A DNA stretch of 64,000 bases. Origin: Fusarium oxysporum f. sp. lycopersici 4287 (lineage: Eukaryota; Ascomycota; Sordariomycetes; Hypocreales; Nectriaceae). Below the pieces are notes generated by a model. It searched no databases. It was not told where the DNA came from and saw nothing but the letters and a program-made list of their open reading frames with translations. Location of the stretch: contig NC_030995.1 in assembly GCF_000149955.1 (NCBI RefSeq), positions 744,001 to 808,000 of the forward strand, in the 5' to 3' direction. The position numbers and the translations under genes are program-made. Shown here in pieces: positions 33,684-44,861 of this stretch (positions within the stretch are counted from its first letter, which is position 1; each line of letters opens with the position of its first letter).

Positions 33684-35888
33684 GATGGGCGATGGTGTAT
33701 TTGGTAGTTATAAATGAAGGAAAAGTTGTTGAGTTACGACTGAAGGTCGAGAATATTGAGATGAAGTTTTGATAAGGAGGGAAGGAGGCTAGGAGAAGTG
33801 GTTAGACGAGGACTTTCGTGTTATAAGGTAAGGTAGGCAGCTCAAGTACTTACTTTGAAGTAGTAAAGTGTGATATTTGAGTTGTGTAGAAACTTTGGAA
33901 TCGAATAAGAAGATGTAGTCACGACAGTGAAGTGAAATTTGTCGGCTGTAAGTGAGGGTTATCACTGAGTTGGTTTATAAGTGAGTCGAAGCTTGCACAA
34001 ATGAGAAGTGTATGTGATATTGGAACCAGTCCGGACAGTCAATAAGTGAACAATAGGAAGTCAAAGAAGAGAAGGTTTAATGATAGGAAATAGGCCAATG
34101 AAGGTGATTGAACACCATTGTTGGGCTTTGAATGAACGAAGAACAATAAGAGAATGGAGAGGGGTTTGCCACCTGAACAGCTGGCACAGGCAGACTTTAA
34201 GAGCGACCGCATATGCACACATCAGTCACACTCTTTGTTGTAAACGATGCGACATGCAGAACAAACTTTTGGTTGGCCCCTGCATCCACCATCGGCCAAG
34301 CGAAGCCGTAGTTTCTCGTCATGGCATGGATGTGAAGCTGGAGAGCCAACCAAAAGGGAGGCGACTCACGATTCGATCGTTTCCCGCATCGAATCGCGTC
34401 AACGACTTTCTCTGATGCTGGGCTCCACTCGGGCACTCAATAGTGTCAGAAATGCAGAGAACCATCAGCGCTGCCGTGTCATGGCCGCCGTGTCTGGCCG
34501 CGAGCTGCTGCTATCCAGACTCGGTTTCAGCGGTTCCTTGCTCTGTGTGGAGGGCCCCGATGGGCAGCAACAGGTCGCAGCGACTCAGACCAGTCGACTC
34601 AGGTCAGCGCCTAAGTCTGGTGCTCGTGCGATTTCATCCGCAAGCGCTGTTGTCTTGAACGTTGGGCGCCATCGCTGGATGGTTTGTTATATTTGAATCT
34701 CAAGACCGGGGTTGATTCGGGGGACGATTGGCTGTGCTGTGTCGAAACGTTGTTTCAGGCCTTGCACTACGAACCGGGGCTCTAAGTGGGCCTCAAGAGC
34801 AATGCTAAGTGGCCAAGGAAATGGTCTCCGCTGAAATACAGCAGACCAGAGGCTTCATGATGGATGAAATAAAGAGAGCTGGAGTCATGAAGTGTACATA
34901 GAATTTAATTCATTAGACTGTTCAGATAAATCTGAGGAAAATGGCTAGTTCAGGTCGGAACTATTACGGTTCAAGTGTCACACTGGTTCTGTATCTCGGA
35001 AAGCAAGGGCTCAAACAAATGACCTGTAGCAAGCATCCAGTATGCCTGAACCAAAGTTGACTTCAGCTCGTTGCCAACTTTTGACCAGTTTCTTTCATCT
35101 TCCAACTCGCTCGAGTAAGCCCCAAACCCAAGCCGGATCTCGTTTTCGTATGCTAGGGTCGCTTATTCCCAGGCCATAGACCCAGCCAGGCGCTTGTGTT
35201 CTGTCAAACGAAGTCTTAGCCGCGATGCTATTTTTGACCAACCAGGTGTAAGCGCCGAAGTCAGAAATAGCAGCTCGTAGGGCTGTTAGTGTCTTCATTC
35301 ATAATTCTAATGAACCTGGCTCTGATAAACGAGTTGCGGTTATTTCTGAAGCTCCAATTTGCTTTAATTTTAAATTATTTCGTTATTCCTTGCCGTAACG
35401 TCAGATCATTCAGATAGATGCGCTCATTAATAGAAGCAGGTGCGGGCCAATGAATGTTCTGCATCTACGTCTAGAACCCAACTTATAGGCTCAACCTTTC
35501 AGTTAGCCTGGATTTACTGTCAGGTCCCACAAACGACAGAGAAACTGCCAAAGTAAACCAATTTTGTAACTGAAAGTATGCGTAAATAAACTTTGATACG
35601 CACTTGTCTCATATCTGAATAGCTTCGGGTAAATTCCATTTCAAAAGGTTGCAGAAAATGCAAAGAAGTAGCCTCTTGCACCGTATACTAGAGTCACCAT
35701 GCGTGCATACTGAGTAACGTGGCCCTGAAACTTGCAAATTGTGCGACATTTGTAAATGAGTATCTTATGATTTCGATTCTTCGTAATGATGCCAGAAGTG
35801 ATGGATCGTGAATATGCTATCCACTATGTAACGCCTGAAATCGAACCTGAAAACGCCGTGCCCATACTGTTTCGTGTATATATGCCCG
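33684..35888. other. Gene-poor 2.2 kb stretch
   Basis: Holds the promoter of the four-helix membrane protein gene and the 3' region of yen1. Plus-strand frames around 34,080-34,700 and a 67-codon minus frame at 35,095-35,298 have no recognisable domain. I see no repeat, RNA gene or transposon end. Confidence 0.55.
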
Positions 35889-38371
35889 TTAATCATCCTG
35901 CGTCAAGTCTATAAATCCAACCTCGCTCGTCCGAAAAATCTTAACCTGAACTCCTCTGCGCTCTAGAGCTGCTGTCTCCCTAGCCATCAGCTCATCGCGC
36001 TCTTCGGCGTCGACCTCCACCTCTTCGTAGAAACCCACCGCACTGGCCTTTGGGATGAGTAACTTCTTCTTCCTCGCAGGAGTAGGGCTTGGGGTTGCGT
36101 TTCGATCTAGCAGTAAGGATGATTGTTGTCGTTTGTTAGGAGATGCAGAGGAGCGTGAGATGAGGGAGGAGAGGGGAGCAAGATCGGTTGACGAGTCACT
36201 ATCAAAGTCATCATCGAATCTCGGTTGAGATTTTGGCTGGTGTTGTTTGGAAGCTGGGAGTAAAGATTTTGAAACAGAAGTCTGAGAGGAACTCGTGTTC
36301 TTGGGCTTTTTCGTGAACATGTCCATGGACGTCTGTTTCATCTTGGGAGGTTGAGATGACTGGGAAGAAGTCGGTGGTCTTGCACGCCTCGCGTTCAACG
36401 CCGAGTCTTTCAGCCTTTGCGGAGAACCACTTGACGTAGGAATCGTACACATCGGGTCAGGTAAGTCGCGAGAGGCAGGCACACGAGTCCTTGGCCGTGG
36501 TGAAGGCGAAGGGGGAGGCGAGTCTGCTGCACAGGGCGGGCTAGATGTGATAATAATCGCTTGCTGTTCATTTGCAGGCTTTCGTGTCCTAGGAGTCACC
36601 TGTGAGCTGGCAAGTGTCCAAGGGGTTGTTGTCTGCCTGACGGTGCTACCCGAGGTCGACGCAGATTGCTTACTTGGCTCCAGAGGTGACGGTATTCGCA
36701 AGCGGCGGGATGTTGTCGGTCGGGTCGGCGAGGTGATTATTTCGTTCTCTTTAGACAACGCCTTGGAAGTCACCGTAGAGACAGTATGAGGTTTGCTTGC
36801 TCGCACAAACTTGTTAAGCGCGCCAGCAGGCATCCCCGTCTTCGGGCCAGGCTTGGACCTTGTCGCTTTCGTTTTGGGTTCCTTTGCTTGCTGTTTCTTC
36901 TTCTCTGCAGTCTTTTGCACCACCTGAGCGTCTGCAAACACCTCTGGTATCCTCAACTTTGCCAATATTTCCAATGCCCAAACACCTTGCCGTGCTGAAG
37001 GGTTAAAGGGGGCCGGCTGTCGTTTCGCCGTGGATTCCTCGATGTTCTCCGCGTCGTCGATTTCGTCATCGCTGTTCAGTGCCAGTCCGCCTCGAGCTTG
37101 AACTATCTTTTCATCTTCCTCTTTGGACAAGTCGATGGGCACAATTTCGCTCGGAATGTGCTGTATGCGAACTTGTGACACCAAGTCATTCTTAAGATCG
37201 GACCTAAACCCTGCGATCCCTTTGACGTAGTCTGCGTTGTCATGTCTTTCTAGAGCCTGCAACTTCTGGACAAGAACTGCATGAGAAAGCACCTTGATGA
37301 ACTTGAGAGCGCCAACTCGGTAATCCCAGCCAAAGACCTCTCTCGTAAACTCTCTTAGGTCCTCAAACTGGATCTCTCTCTTCAGATGAACCTTCTCTCG
37401 GATCTCGTCTATACTTTCCCCAGGAGACACAACAGGATGTGTGTAGTAACGTAGAACTTTGAAGTCTGGGAAGGTTTCCGGTATCGCCAAGGCCTTGTTC
37501 TTCCTCTTGAAATGGCCATTCTCGTTGGTGCGAAGCTCATGTATCAAAGAATTCCTCCAAGCCGTTGTTCCTTCTTTGTCCACTGCCTTCAAGCGGCAGA
37601 GATCTCTGCCAAAGCCAGCTTTGGCAGCCTCAACCGCCACTTTGATTCCACAGCCGGGGAGCCCATTAGGATCGTAGTCGCCGCCGCTCATCAAAGCAAC
37701 AAGAACCATGCCTTCGCGATCCAAGCCATGTTGATCAAGTTTCATTTTCTCCGTGTCGAACAGAGAGACGTGCGTCGGTGTTGTGTCGCGTTTTGATGCC
37801 GGTGACCACTGTCGCAGCATTTTGGTGCATCCAAACATCAGGGCGTCAACATCTTCTGTTAGAACCATGTCTACGATGCCATGCTTCTGCAGCAGAGCGC
37901 ACTCCGCCTCAGCTTCTCCTGGCGCATCGTGGGTGTTGCAGCCGAATAGTCGAATTAACCGTTTCGCTTGTGCATTGGCGAAGGAGTCGCCACGACCGGA
38001 TTTCTTGTTTCGTTTGACTGCAGGCTTGTATGGACCGTCAAAAACAAAGATGGGCTCGACTGGACATGCCAGTAGACGAACGAGTCGGTAGAATAAAGTT
38101 CGAATTTCGGGGTTCGTGCCACCTGACCATTGTTAGAGAAGCGCTTCAGTATCGTAGTGGCTGTGATATACCTTGCGCCGCCTGATTTTGAAATTGCCAA
38201 ATCGCAATATCAATCGCTATTCGTAAAGGCCGTCCCTGCTTCTCTAGTGACTCGGCGGCGAGTTTCAGTAAGGCCACTCGTTCGCCTTCGCCCACCTCCT
38301 GGTAGATCCTGAAGATATTAGCCTGGCTTTTCGCAATATGTAACACGTGATTCTTACCCTTTGATACCCAT
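35889..38371 (-). CDS. yen1: Holliday junction resolvase Yen1/GEN1 (XPG/Rad2 family nuclease)
   Basis: Three exons (38358-38371, 38172-38308, 35889-38122) encode 794 residues. The first exon gives only MGIK plus part of a glycine, and splicing yields MGIKGIYQEVGEGERVALL, the GEN1-type N-terminus. The XPG N-domain contains RPLRIAIDIAIWQFQ and PVEPIFVFDGPYKP. The I-domain has DAPGEAEAECALLQ and MVLTEDVDALMFG, which supply the acidic metal ligands. The helix-hairpin-helix region contains MSGGDYDPNGLPGCG. A chromodomain-like region probably follows, then a long disordered, basic, serine/proline-rich tail with several S/TP sites. Yen1 cuts Holliday junctions late in mitosis and is regulated by CDK phosphorylation in yeast, which the S/TP-rich tail would fit. 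The gene is divergent from the dynactin Arp gene. Confidence 0.92.
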
Positions 38372-38667
38372 TTGAACATCAGAAAGACCTTGAAGCAATC
38401 CGCTTCAAATTCTCCAGATTTGGTAGTCTATGATGTAGGTTGAAATTCACGGTCCAAGGTTGCCCCACGTCGCTGCGGTTACCAGAAACCACTGTTTTCT
38501 TAGCCAGTAAAGGCGGCAGATCGGCGCTAGAAACGCCGACTTCAAACAACCATTCAACCAACCAGCGTTAAGTTACATACATGGCTACGCCCTGACCAGG
38601 GCATCTCATCGCCAACATCGAACAAAGGGAAAAAGCAGGAAACACAGAAGATTTCATCTCACTCGCG
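38372..38667. promoter_or_regulatory. Bidirectional promoter of yen1 and arp10
   Basis: Only 296 bases separate the start codons of the two divergent genes, so both promoters and leaders lie here. No TATA box stands out. Confidence 0.5.
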
Positions 38668-40387
38668 ATGGCCTCTGGGACTGGATCTACACTTGCTCAT
38701 AGAAGCGTGGCTAGTATCCGTGGAGGTCCTCCTCAGGGGCCAGGCCCATCTCCACATACCCCGAATCGCTCGTCTGTTATTTCATCCTATGGCTCACCAT
38801 CGACTATCCGTGCTGATGACGAGTTCATCGTTGTTGAACTAGGCTCACGCCATATTAGAGTAGGATTTGCGGGCGACACATCTCCAAGAGTGGTTCTTCA
38901 ATGCAGCCCTGAAGATCAAAGGCGAGCTGGAGACTTTAGAGGCTGGCAACAACCGAAACGGTCACCTGGAATGCAATGGTCAAAGGAACATGAATTTTGG
39001 CGATACGATCTAAGAGACATAGAGCTTGGCCTATATCAGGACAAGCTAGAGCGTGTGCTGCACGATGCTTTCTCAAAGTTCGTCCTGCTTACATCTCACA
39101 AGGGACAGTTGCTTACATGAATACAGATACTTGCTCATCGATTCCAGACCACGAAGACTGGGGCTGGTCTTGGACTCTGGAGTACCTCTACCACTGTTGA
39201 CAGCCACTTTGGATACACTGTTCAGCAGATTCCAGTCACCAACTATCTCTCTCATGTCAACACCATCCATGTCGGCCATCTCAGCAGGTGTCAGATCCGC
39301 CTTGGTGATAGATATGGGTTGGGCAGAAACTGTCATCACCAGTGTTTATGAACATCGTGAAGTTAAGACAACACGCACCGTCCGAGGCGGCAGAGCACTT
39401 TTAGACGCACTTTACAAAACCATCGAGCCATTGATACCAGGAGAACATGATGTCACCAAACAAAGAGCGATCAGATTTGAGGAATGCGAAGATATCATGT
39501 GTCGTTTGATGTGGTGCAAGCCATCAGAATTTCGATCATCTCAGCGACAGTCGACCCAGCTCGAAACAGTTGACGAGCAAGAAGAGATCGAGGCGGAGTC
39601 GGCACAAGCTGGCGTCCCAACAGGGGTCGCCCAAATACCTATCAATACAAGTCGTCGTCCATTGACAGTGGAGCTTCCCTTTGAGAAGCTTGCTGAGGTC
39701 TGCGACGACACCTTCTTCGACCCTTCAGCAGACCGAGCGACATTTGACGACGATGAATTACCGCTGCACCTGCTATTGTATAGACATCTTTTACAACTAC
39801 CACTGGATGTACGAGCAATCTGCATGTCACGCATAATGTTCACGGGAGGATGTTCCAATATCTTGGGCATCAAGCAACGAATTATCGACGATCTCACAGC
39901 TATCGTCAACAAGAGGGGATGGGAGCCAGTGTTCGGAAAGGTCGTGGACAAACATCGGAATAGTGCTAGGATCCATCAACAATCCAGCACCACTTCTCCT
40001 ACAGAAGGCTCCCCATCCTCATCACCAGGTGAAGATGAACAACGCAAATCCCCCAAGAACGCAGCCGATTTGAAGCCAGAGCACGACCCGATAGAAGCCA
40101 AGGTTGTACGACAGCGGGCTACGGTTCCACAATTCAAGGGCCAAATCCGAGTGATTCATACTCTTGGTCCCTGGATTGGAGGTAGCCTGCTCTGTCAGTT
40201 GAAGATCCCTGCCATGGCGATTATTGATCGCGAGTCGTGGCTCCTACAAGGCGCCAATGGAGCTTCTCGACCTAGCGAAGTGGACTTCAAGGCACAACAC
40301 AGACAGAGCGTGCAGGCAGGAGGATATGCTCGAGGAGGTGGAGGACATCACGGAAACTGGACTCTAGGTGTCTGGGGTTATCTGTAG
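38668..40387 (+). CDS. arp10: Dynactin actin-related protein Arp10/Arp11 (Ro-7 type)
   Basis: Two exons (38668-39077, 39127-40387) encode about 556 residues. After a disordered, glycine/serine-rich leader of roughly 50 residues comes the actin-fold opening EFIVVELGSRHIRVGFAGD. Later blocks are YLLIDSRPRRLGLVLDSGVPLPLL, SALVIDMGWAETVITSVYE and MFTGGCSNILGIKQRI, the second phosphate loop, then LGPWIGGSLLCQL. The overall divergence from actin, with a weakly conserved nucleotide site and an inserted acidic loop, fits the pointed-end subunit Arp10/Arp11, called ro-7 in Neurospora. It caps the Arp1 filament of dynactin and supports dynein-driven nuclear movement. The 49 bp intron splits the lysine of FSK|YLL. 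The name is by family resemblance; other divergent Arps are less likely. Confidence 0.85.
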
Positions 40388-40728
40388 GAGGTTCAGCATT
40401 GAGAGATATCATGACATGAAATGAGGAATATGTTGATGGTGCGGACAAACAACTAGATGAGGTAGGCAACCAAATACCCGATTTACTATGAGATCAACAT
40501 AATTGGCTCAATTGCAATGTTTGTCTATTTGCCAAGAATGAATACTTGAAAGTTGATGTCCCATTCCGCGATGGTCCGTAGTCTATTCGCTCGGGTAATT
40601 GCATTAAGCAACCTCTCCACTGTTAAGCTTCGGCAGCCGACGTCAAGCTCCAAACTCGCTGATCAGGCAGTCTAACTTAGTACCTCAGTCATGCTTCATA
40701 TGAGCTGCTCACCAATTCAACATCCACC
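40388..40728. other. Short intergenic region before the seryl-tRNA synthetase gene
   Basis: Contains the arp10 3' region and the promoter of the next gene. No other gene is seen. Confidence 0.65.
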
Positions 40729-42228
40729 ATGAACAGGACATTATCGCGCCTACGGTGTCGCGCTCTACACCCGAGGCTCAATGCACTATTGGCTCGCAGT
40801 TTCGCAGATGTGAAGCGGCCTCCTTCGGCGCCAAAACCCATCGTCGATATCAAGCACATCAGACAACACGCAGAACTTTATCAGCAGACTTGTGTAGAGC
40901 GCAATTATCGTAATCAGGCGCAAAACCCAGCTAAAATTCTAGAGCTTCATGCGAGATGGCAGGATCTTCAGCGGCAGGGTCGCGCATTGCGTGAGAGGTC
41001 GAATTTGTTGAGGAGACAGCTTGCGAATCCGGCGACGAGCAGCGATGATGAGGATCTCAAGGAAGTGCGCCAATTGACCCGTGAGCAGATCCAAGAGGAG
41101 GCGCGACAACTCAAGCAGGATCTTTCGGCAATTGAAAAGGGAGAATCGCAGGCTGTTACGCAAATGGAGGAGTTGGCGCTCGAGTTACCTAATCTCACTC
41201 ATCCTGATACTCCAAAGGGAAGCGATTTTGAGGTTATGAGCTATATCAACGACCCACCCACTTTTAAGGAATCACCTGAGGATAAAATCTGGCGATCTCA
41301 TGTTCACATTGGTTCTGAGCTTGGTATCTTTGATTTTGCTGGTGCTGCTACTGCTTCCGGTTGGGGTTGGTATTATCTACTTGGCGAGGCTGCTCAGCTG
41401 GAGCAAGCCTTGGTTCAGTATGCCCTTGCTGTCGCAACTCGTCATGGCTGGACGCAAGTGTCACCTCCTAGCATGGTATACAGTCACATTGGCGCCGCCT
41501 GTGGATTCCAGCCTCGCGATCTAAACGGCGAGCAACAAGTCTACACTATCGCCCAGTCAGCTGAAGACGCTGAGCGTGGCGTCCCTGAGATGTGCCTCAC
41601 TGGAACATCTGAAATTGCCCTAGCAGGAATGAAGGCAAACACTACCCTTGATTCCGAAGACCTACCTCTCAAGCGAGTTGCCGTCTCTCGCTGCTATCGC
41701 GCCGAAGCCGGAGCCCGTGGTGCCGACACCAAGGGTCTATACCGAGTGCACGAGTTCACCAAGGTGGAAATGTTCGCATGGACAGCACCAGACGAGGATG
41801 TCGCTCAGGAACTCTTTGACGAGATGCTCGACTTGCAGACCGAGATTCTTTCTTCACTCGGCCTTTACTGCCGTATCCTCTCTATGCCCTCCCACGACCT
41901 CGGCGCATCAGCCACCCGCAAGATCGACATGGAGGCTTTCTTCCCCAGCCGTCGCGACAACTGGGGCGAAGTCACATCAGCAAGTATGTGCACCGACTAC
42001 CAAACCCGCCGCCTCGGCACACGAACACGCATTGATGGCAAGCTCGCCTTCCCCTGGACTTCCAATGGTACTGCCTTGGCTGTTCCTCGTGTGATAGCAG
42101 CTATTCTTGAGAATGGCTGGGATGAAGAGGCGAAGACTGTTACGATCCCCGAGTGCTTGCGGCCATGGATGGATGGAAAAGAAAAGATTGGCCTTGGTGG
42201 ACGTCGTTCGAGCGTGGATCGCGTGTAA
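40729..42228 (+). CDS. dia4: Mitochondrial seryl-tRNA synthetase
   Basis: A single exon of 499 residues. The first 25 residues are arginine-rich with no acidic residue (MNRTLSRLRCRALHPRLNAL), a typical mitochondrial targeting sequence. A long helical arm follows, the tRNA-binding coiled coil, with ERSNLLRRQL and AIEKGESQAVTQMEELALEL. The class II core has motif 2 around CYRAEAGARGADTKGLYRVH and EFTKVEMF, and motif 3 around NGTALAVPRVIAAILEN. TSEIALAG and the CTDYQTRRL loop also fit SerRS. The enzyme charges mitochondrial tRNA-Ser. The targeting sequence separates it from the cytosolic enzyme. Confidence 0.95.
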   Translation: MNRTLSRLRCRALHPRLNALLARSFADVKRPPSAPKPIVDIKHIRQHAELYQQTCVERNYRNQAQNPAKILELHARWQDLQRQGRALRERSNLLRRQLANPATSSDDEDLKEVRQLTREQIQEEARQLKQDLSAIEKGESQAVTQMEELALELPNLTHPDTPKGSDFEVMSYINDPPTFKESPEDKIWRSHVHIGSELGIFDFAGAATASGWGWYYLLGEAAQLEQALVQYALAVATRHGWTQVSPPSMVYSHIGAACGFQPRDLNGEQQVYTIAQSAEDAERGVPEMCLTGTSEIALAGMKANTTLDSEDLPLKRVAVSRCYRAEAGARGADTKGLYRVHEFTKVEMFAWTAPDEDVAQELFDEMLDLQTEILSSLGLYCRILSMPSHDLGASATRKIDMEAFFPSRRDNWGEVTSASMCTDYQTRRLGTRTRIDGKLAFPWTSNGTALAVPRVIAAILENGWDEEAKTVTIPECLRPWMDGKEKIGLGGRRSSVDRV

Positions 42229-42424
42229 GTTTGAAATGAAGGATGAAGCATGGCTTTGATTGCGTGCGTGTACGAATGGAGAATGACGGAGGCATAATTG
42301 CTATGAAATCTTGATATCTTATTTAATATGAAACGCAAGGCGTGATCTATCTATTGAATATAAAGCCCTGTCCTTTATAGCCTCTGTGCAGTCTATCCTG
42401 AGAAGTCTGGAGACAAATATCTCA

Positions 42425-43827
42425 TCACCATACCAAGTTCTTTACCTTCCTCTCCCAACCAGGCATCCTGAACTCCATCCCTGGACTTCCCCTCCATCGA
42501 TACCATCCTGACATCTTCTTCATCGCCCCAAGCCAACCTAGTTCCCCTCTCCTCCAAGCTTTGCCTCTCGTTCCATCTCCCCGATGTTGCACAACATACA
42601 CGCCTCCATCCGATGCTGTCGTCAACTTGGCTTCTCCCCGTTCGGGATCGCCACTGCTATAATATTCTCGTCGACGTGGGGTTCTATTCGCCTGGAATCG
42701 TTTATTGTGGTCCAGGTCCAGAATCTCACTTGCTGCAACTTCCATCCACACATCCAACGTTCTCAGATGGTCTGCGTAAATGATGAGGATGGCGAGGAGG
42801 GAAGAAAGCCCTGATGCAAGCCAGAAGACCCAAAATGATTTACCCTCCGGACCATATGAGCTTTGGATTGACAGGATCCCTGATACAACTGTCAGGGGCA
42901 GCAAGAGGCCTCCTAGATATGCTATTCGATCCAGACTTCTTGAGTTTGAATCCTTGGGGTCGTCCTGGGCTTGCTGAGCATGTGCTTGGAGAGCAACGGT
43001 CACAGAGAGTTGTATGCGCCTTTTTAAACGTTCTGCAAGATTTGACCAGTCTGCGGACGTTATGGTACTGAACTCTCCTCGTCGCTCCATGCTTCTTGTA
43101 ATGTCGGCATTGGTCTCAAGGGCTTGCGCTGGTGAGGTTGCAATTGGGTGTTTTTAATTGTGATGTTGATGGAGTACTGTTTGAATATGCTTGTGACGCG
43201 TGGGGTAAGACGCGTTCTTGAGCCGCGGGGCATTGAAGCAATTAATTGATTGATGTGCCAAATGGAATCTTCCAGGCCGGATCGCTTTGGGGGGCGCTTG
43301 CTTGATGCTTTGCCGTCTGGACGTGTATTACTTGGTACTCTTGAAGGTCGATAAGGTCGTGAGGATATTCGAAACGGAAGACCATCGAGGAGAAGAATAG
43401 GGAGTTGTTCCTTGACCATAAGTGATGCGCGACATATTCTGATTCCCTCATCCTCATCAGACCCTTCATTGTCATCTTTCTCTTTCGTCTCGCCATCCTC
43501 CTCTTCAGGCTTCCTTCTTCTGATCTCCGTCTCAGGGAACTCCCAAACCCACCCACCCCTTTTCTTATCCAACTCCACCCCTATTAGAACACCCATATCG
43601 CATTCACCTCTTACAATAGCCAACTTCCGCCATCCTGGCCTCTCCACCGCCAGCATCTCTTCTTGGAACTCTTCAACATTGAGTAATTCTTTCTGCCGAC
43701 AATTTTGTGTACTCCATTCGAGAAGATACGGCCGGGAAAGCTGTGGTATTCTGGCGACGGGAATGGCCCGATCCGATGAGCGCCGGGTCCGGTGCCGGGG
43801 CTCGGAAGCCGGGCGTAGTCGTGACAT
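42425..43827 (-). pseudogene. CorA-like divalent cation transporter-family protein, apparent frameshift
   Basis: Two minus-strand frames belong to one protein. The upstream frame (43827 to about 43060) encodes a soluble N-domain with WRKLAIVRGECDMGVLIGVE, an acidic low-complexity loop and DSIWHINQLIASMPRG. The downstream frame carries the end of the long helix, ALETNADITRSMERRGEF and DWSNLAERLKRRIQ, then two membrane helices (LGGLLLPLTVVSGILSIQ and SFWVFWLASGLSSLLAILI). This is the CorA-like topology, although the GMN loop is not conserved (SSYGPEG instead). The span of 1403 bases is one short of a multiple of three. The frame switch falls near 43,120, where one extra base would give an uninterrupted helix. 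No good intron fits the phase. It may be a real pseudogene or a sequencing error. Upstream sequence may include more of the N-terminus. Confidence 0.7.
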
Positions 43828-44861
43828 CTGGGTTCTTATGCTCTGTTCTTCTGGAGCGACTCAAACCGCTGGATCTAATATTCAAATGAGACTCAAGCTA
43901 GCCAAAACTGTTGTTAAGAGTGTTACTGAGACCGTACCAACTCGAATTTGGGGGAGTTTCACTCTTTTGAGTCTTTCAGCACTATCTTCTACCCGACCCC
44001 ATGAACACAACTTCCGTCATGCGAGAACTTCTCAAGGCATTTTGTCTCCATAATTTGGCTGGTAAAAACTTCTTTTATTTCAGACTTTAAGGGTCCCGAA
44101 GGTCTCACTTAGGCAGATGTTCCCCTGCGCCTCCATCAGCAAGTGTCTAAGTGTGGTCATGTGCCGAGTCCTTGAGCCCAGATGACCCAGACCGTGAAAG
44201 AACCTCAACACGCGACGTATTCACCTGTGAGAGAAATATTACATAAACACCTGTCAAGTCAGATAGATGAACCTTGTTTATCTATGGTTGACTCATGACA
44301 CGACCTGGCTTGTAGTTGGTATATTGGTGAATTGCCTCAACTCACATCACCCAAGACACTGTCAAAAAGCATCCCTGTGGTTCTATAAGCTAGCCTTCGT
44401 TCGTGCATGGCTCGTCATCTTTGTTGAATGGTAACTTTACATAACATGACTTCTTTCCCGCTCTTCCCGAAACGCCAGACCAGACGCCATTTTAACAGCG
44501 GCAAATCGTAGGATGCTGAGACTTCCTCTCTCTCGTCTCTTTCATTTCTCTACCCTCCGCTTCTGTTTTCTGTCCCCTTTCGTTGTCTGCTTCTCTCGTC
44601 TCTTCTGCCTTTCGTGGTTTCTCTCTCCCTCTCTTCCTCTCTCTCCCTCTTACAAGCAATCGTCCAAAGGAGTGTCGAGTGCAAAGTATGTGTCAAACGA
44701 CGCTGAATAAAAGAATAGACGCCCCAGTGCAAGAATCTCAGATCATAACCCCATGCGTATACGTGCGGCAACATGTCCAATCCATGATCGAGGTCAACTA
44801 TCAATAACAATATTTCGAACTCCTGAACCTCAAATGTTGCACCCAGAAACTCAGACTCAAC
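43828..44861. other. Intergenic: CorA-like promoter and nrc2 3' region
   Basis: Pyrimidine-rich on the plus strand around 44,510-44,660. Frames are short and of low complexity. No gene is seen. Confidence 0.55.

Noticed and set aside
34247..34696. 149-codon plus frame
   Set aside because: Composition is not protein-like and no domain, signal peptide or spliced continuation was found.
43412..44053. 213-codon plus-strand frame
   Set aside because: It is the antisense of the CorA-like N-domain, rich in serine from the reverse of its acidic/arginine codons; no motif of its own.
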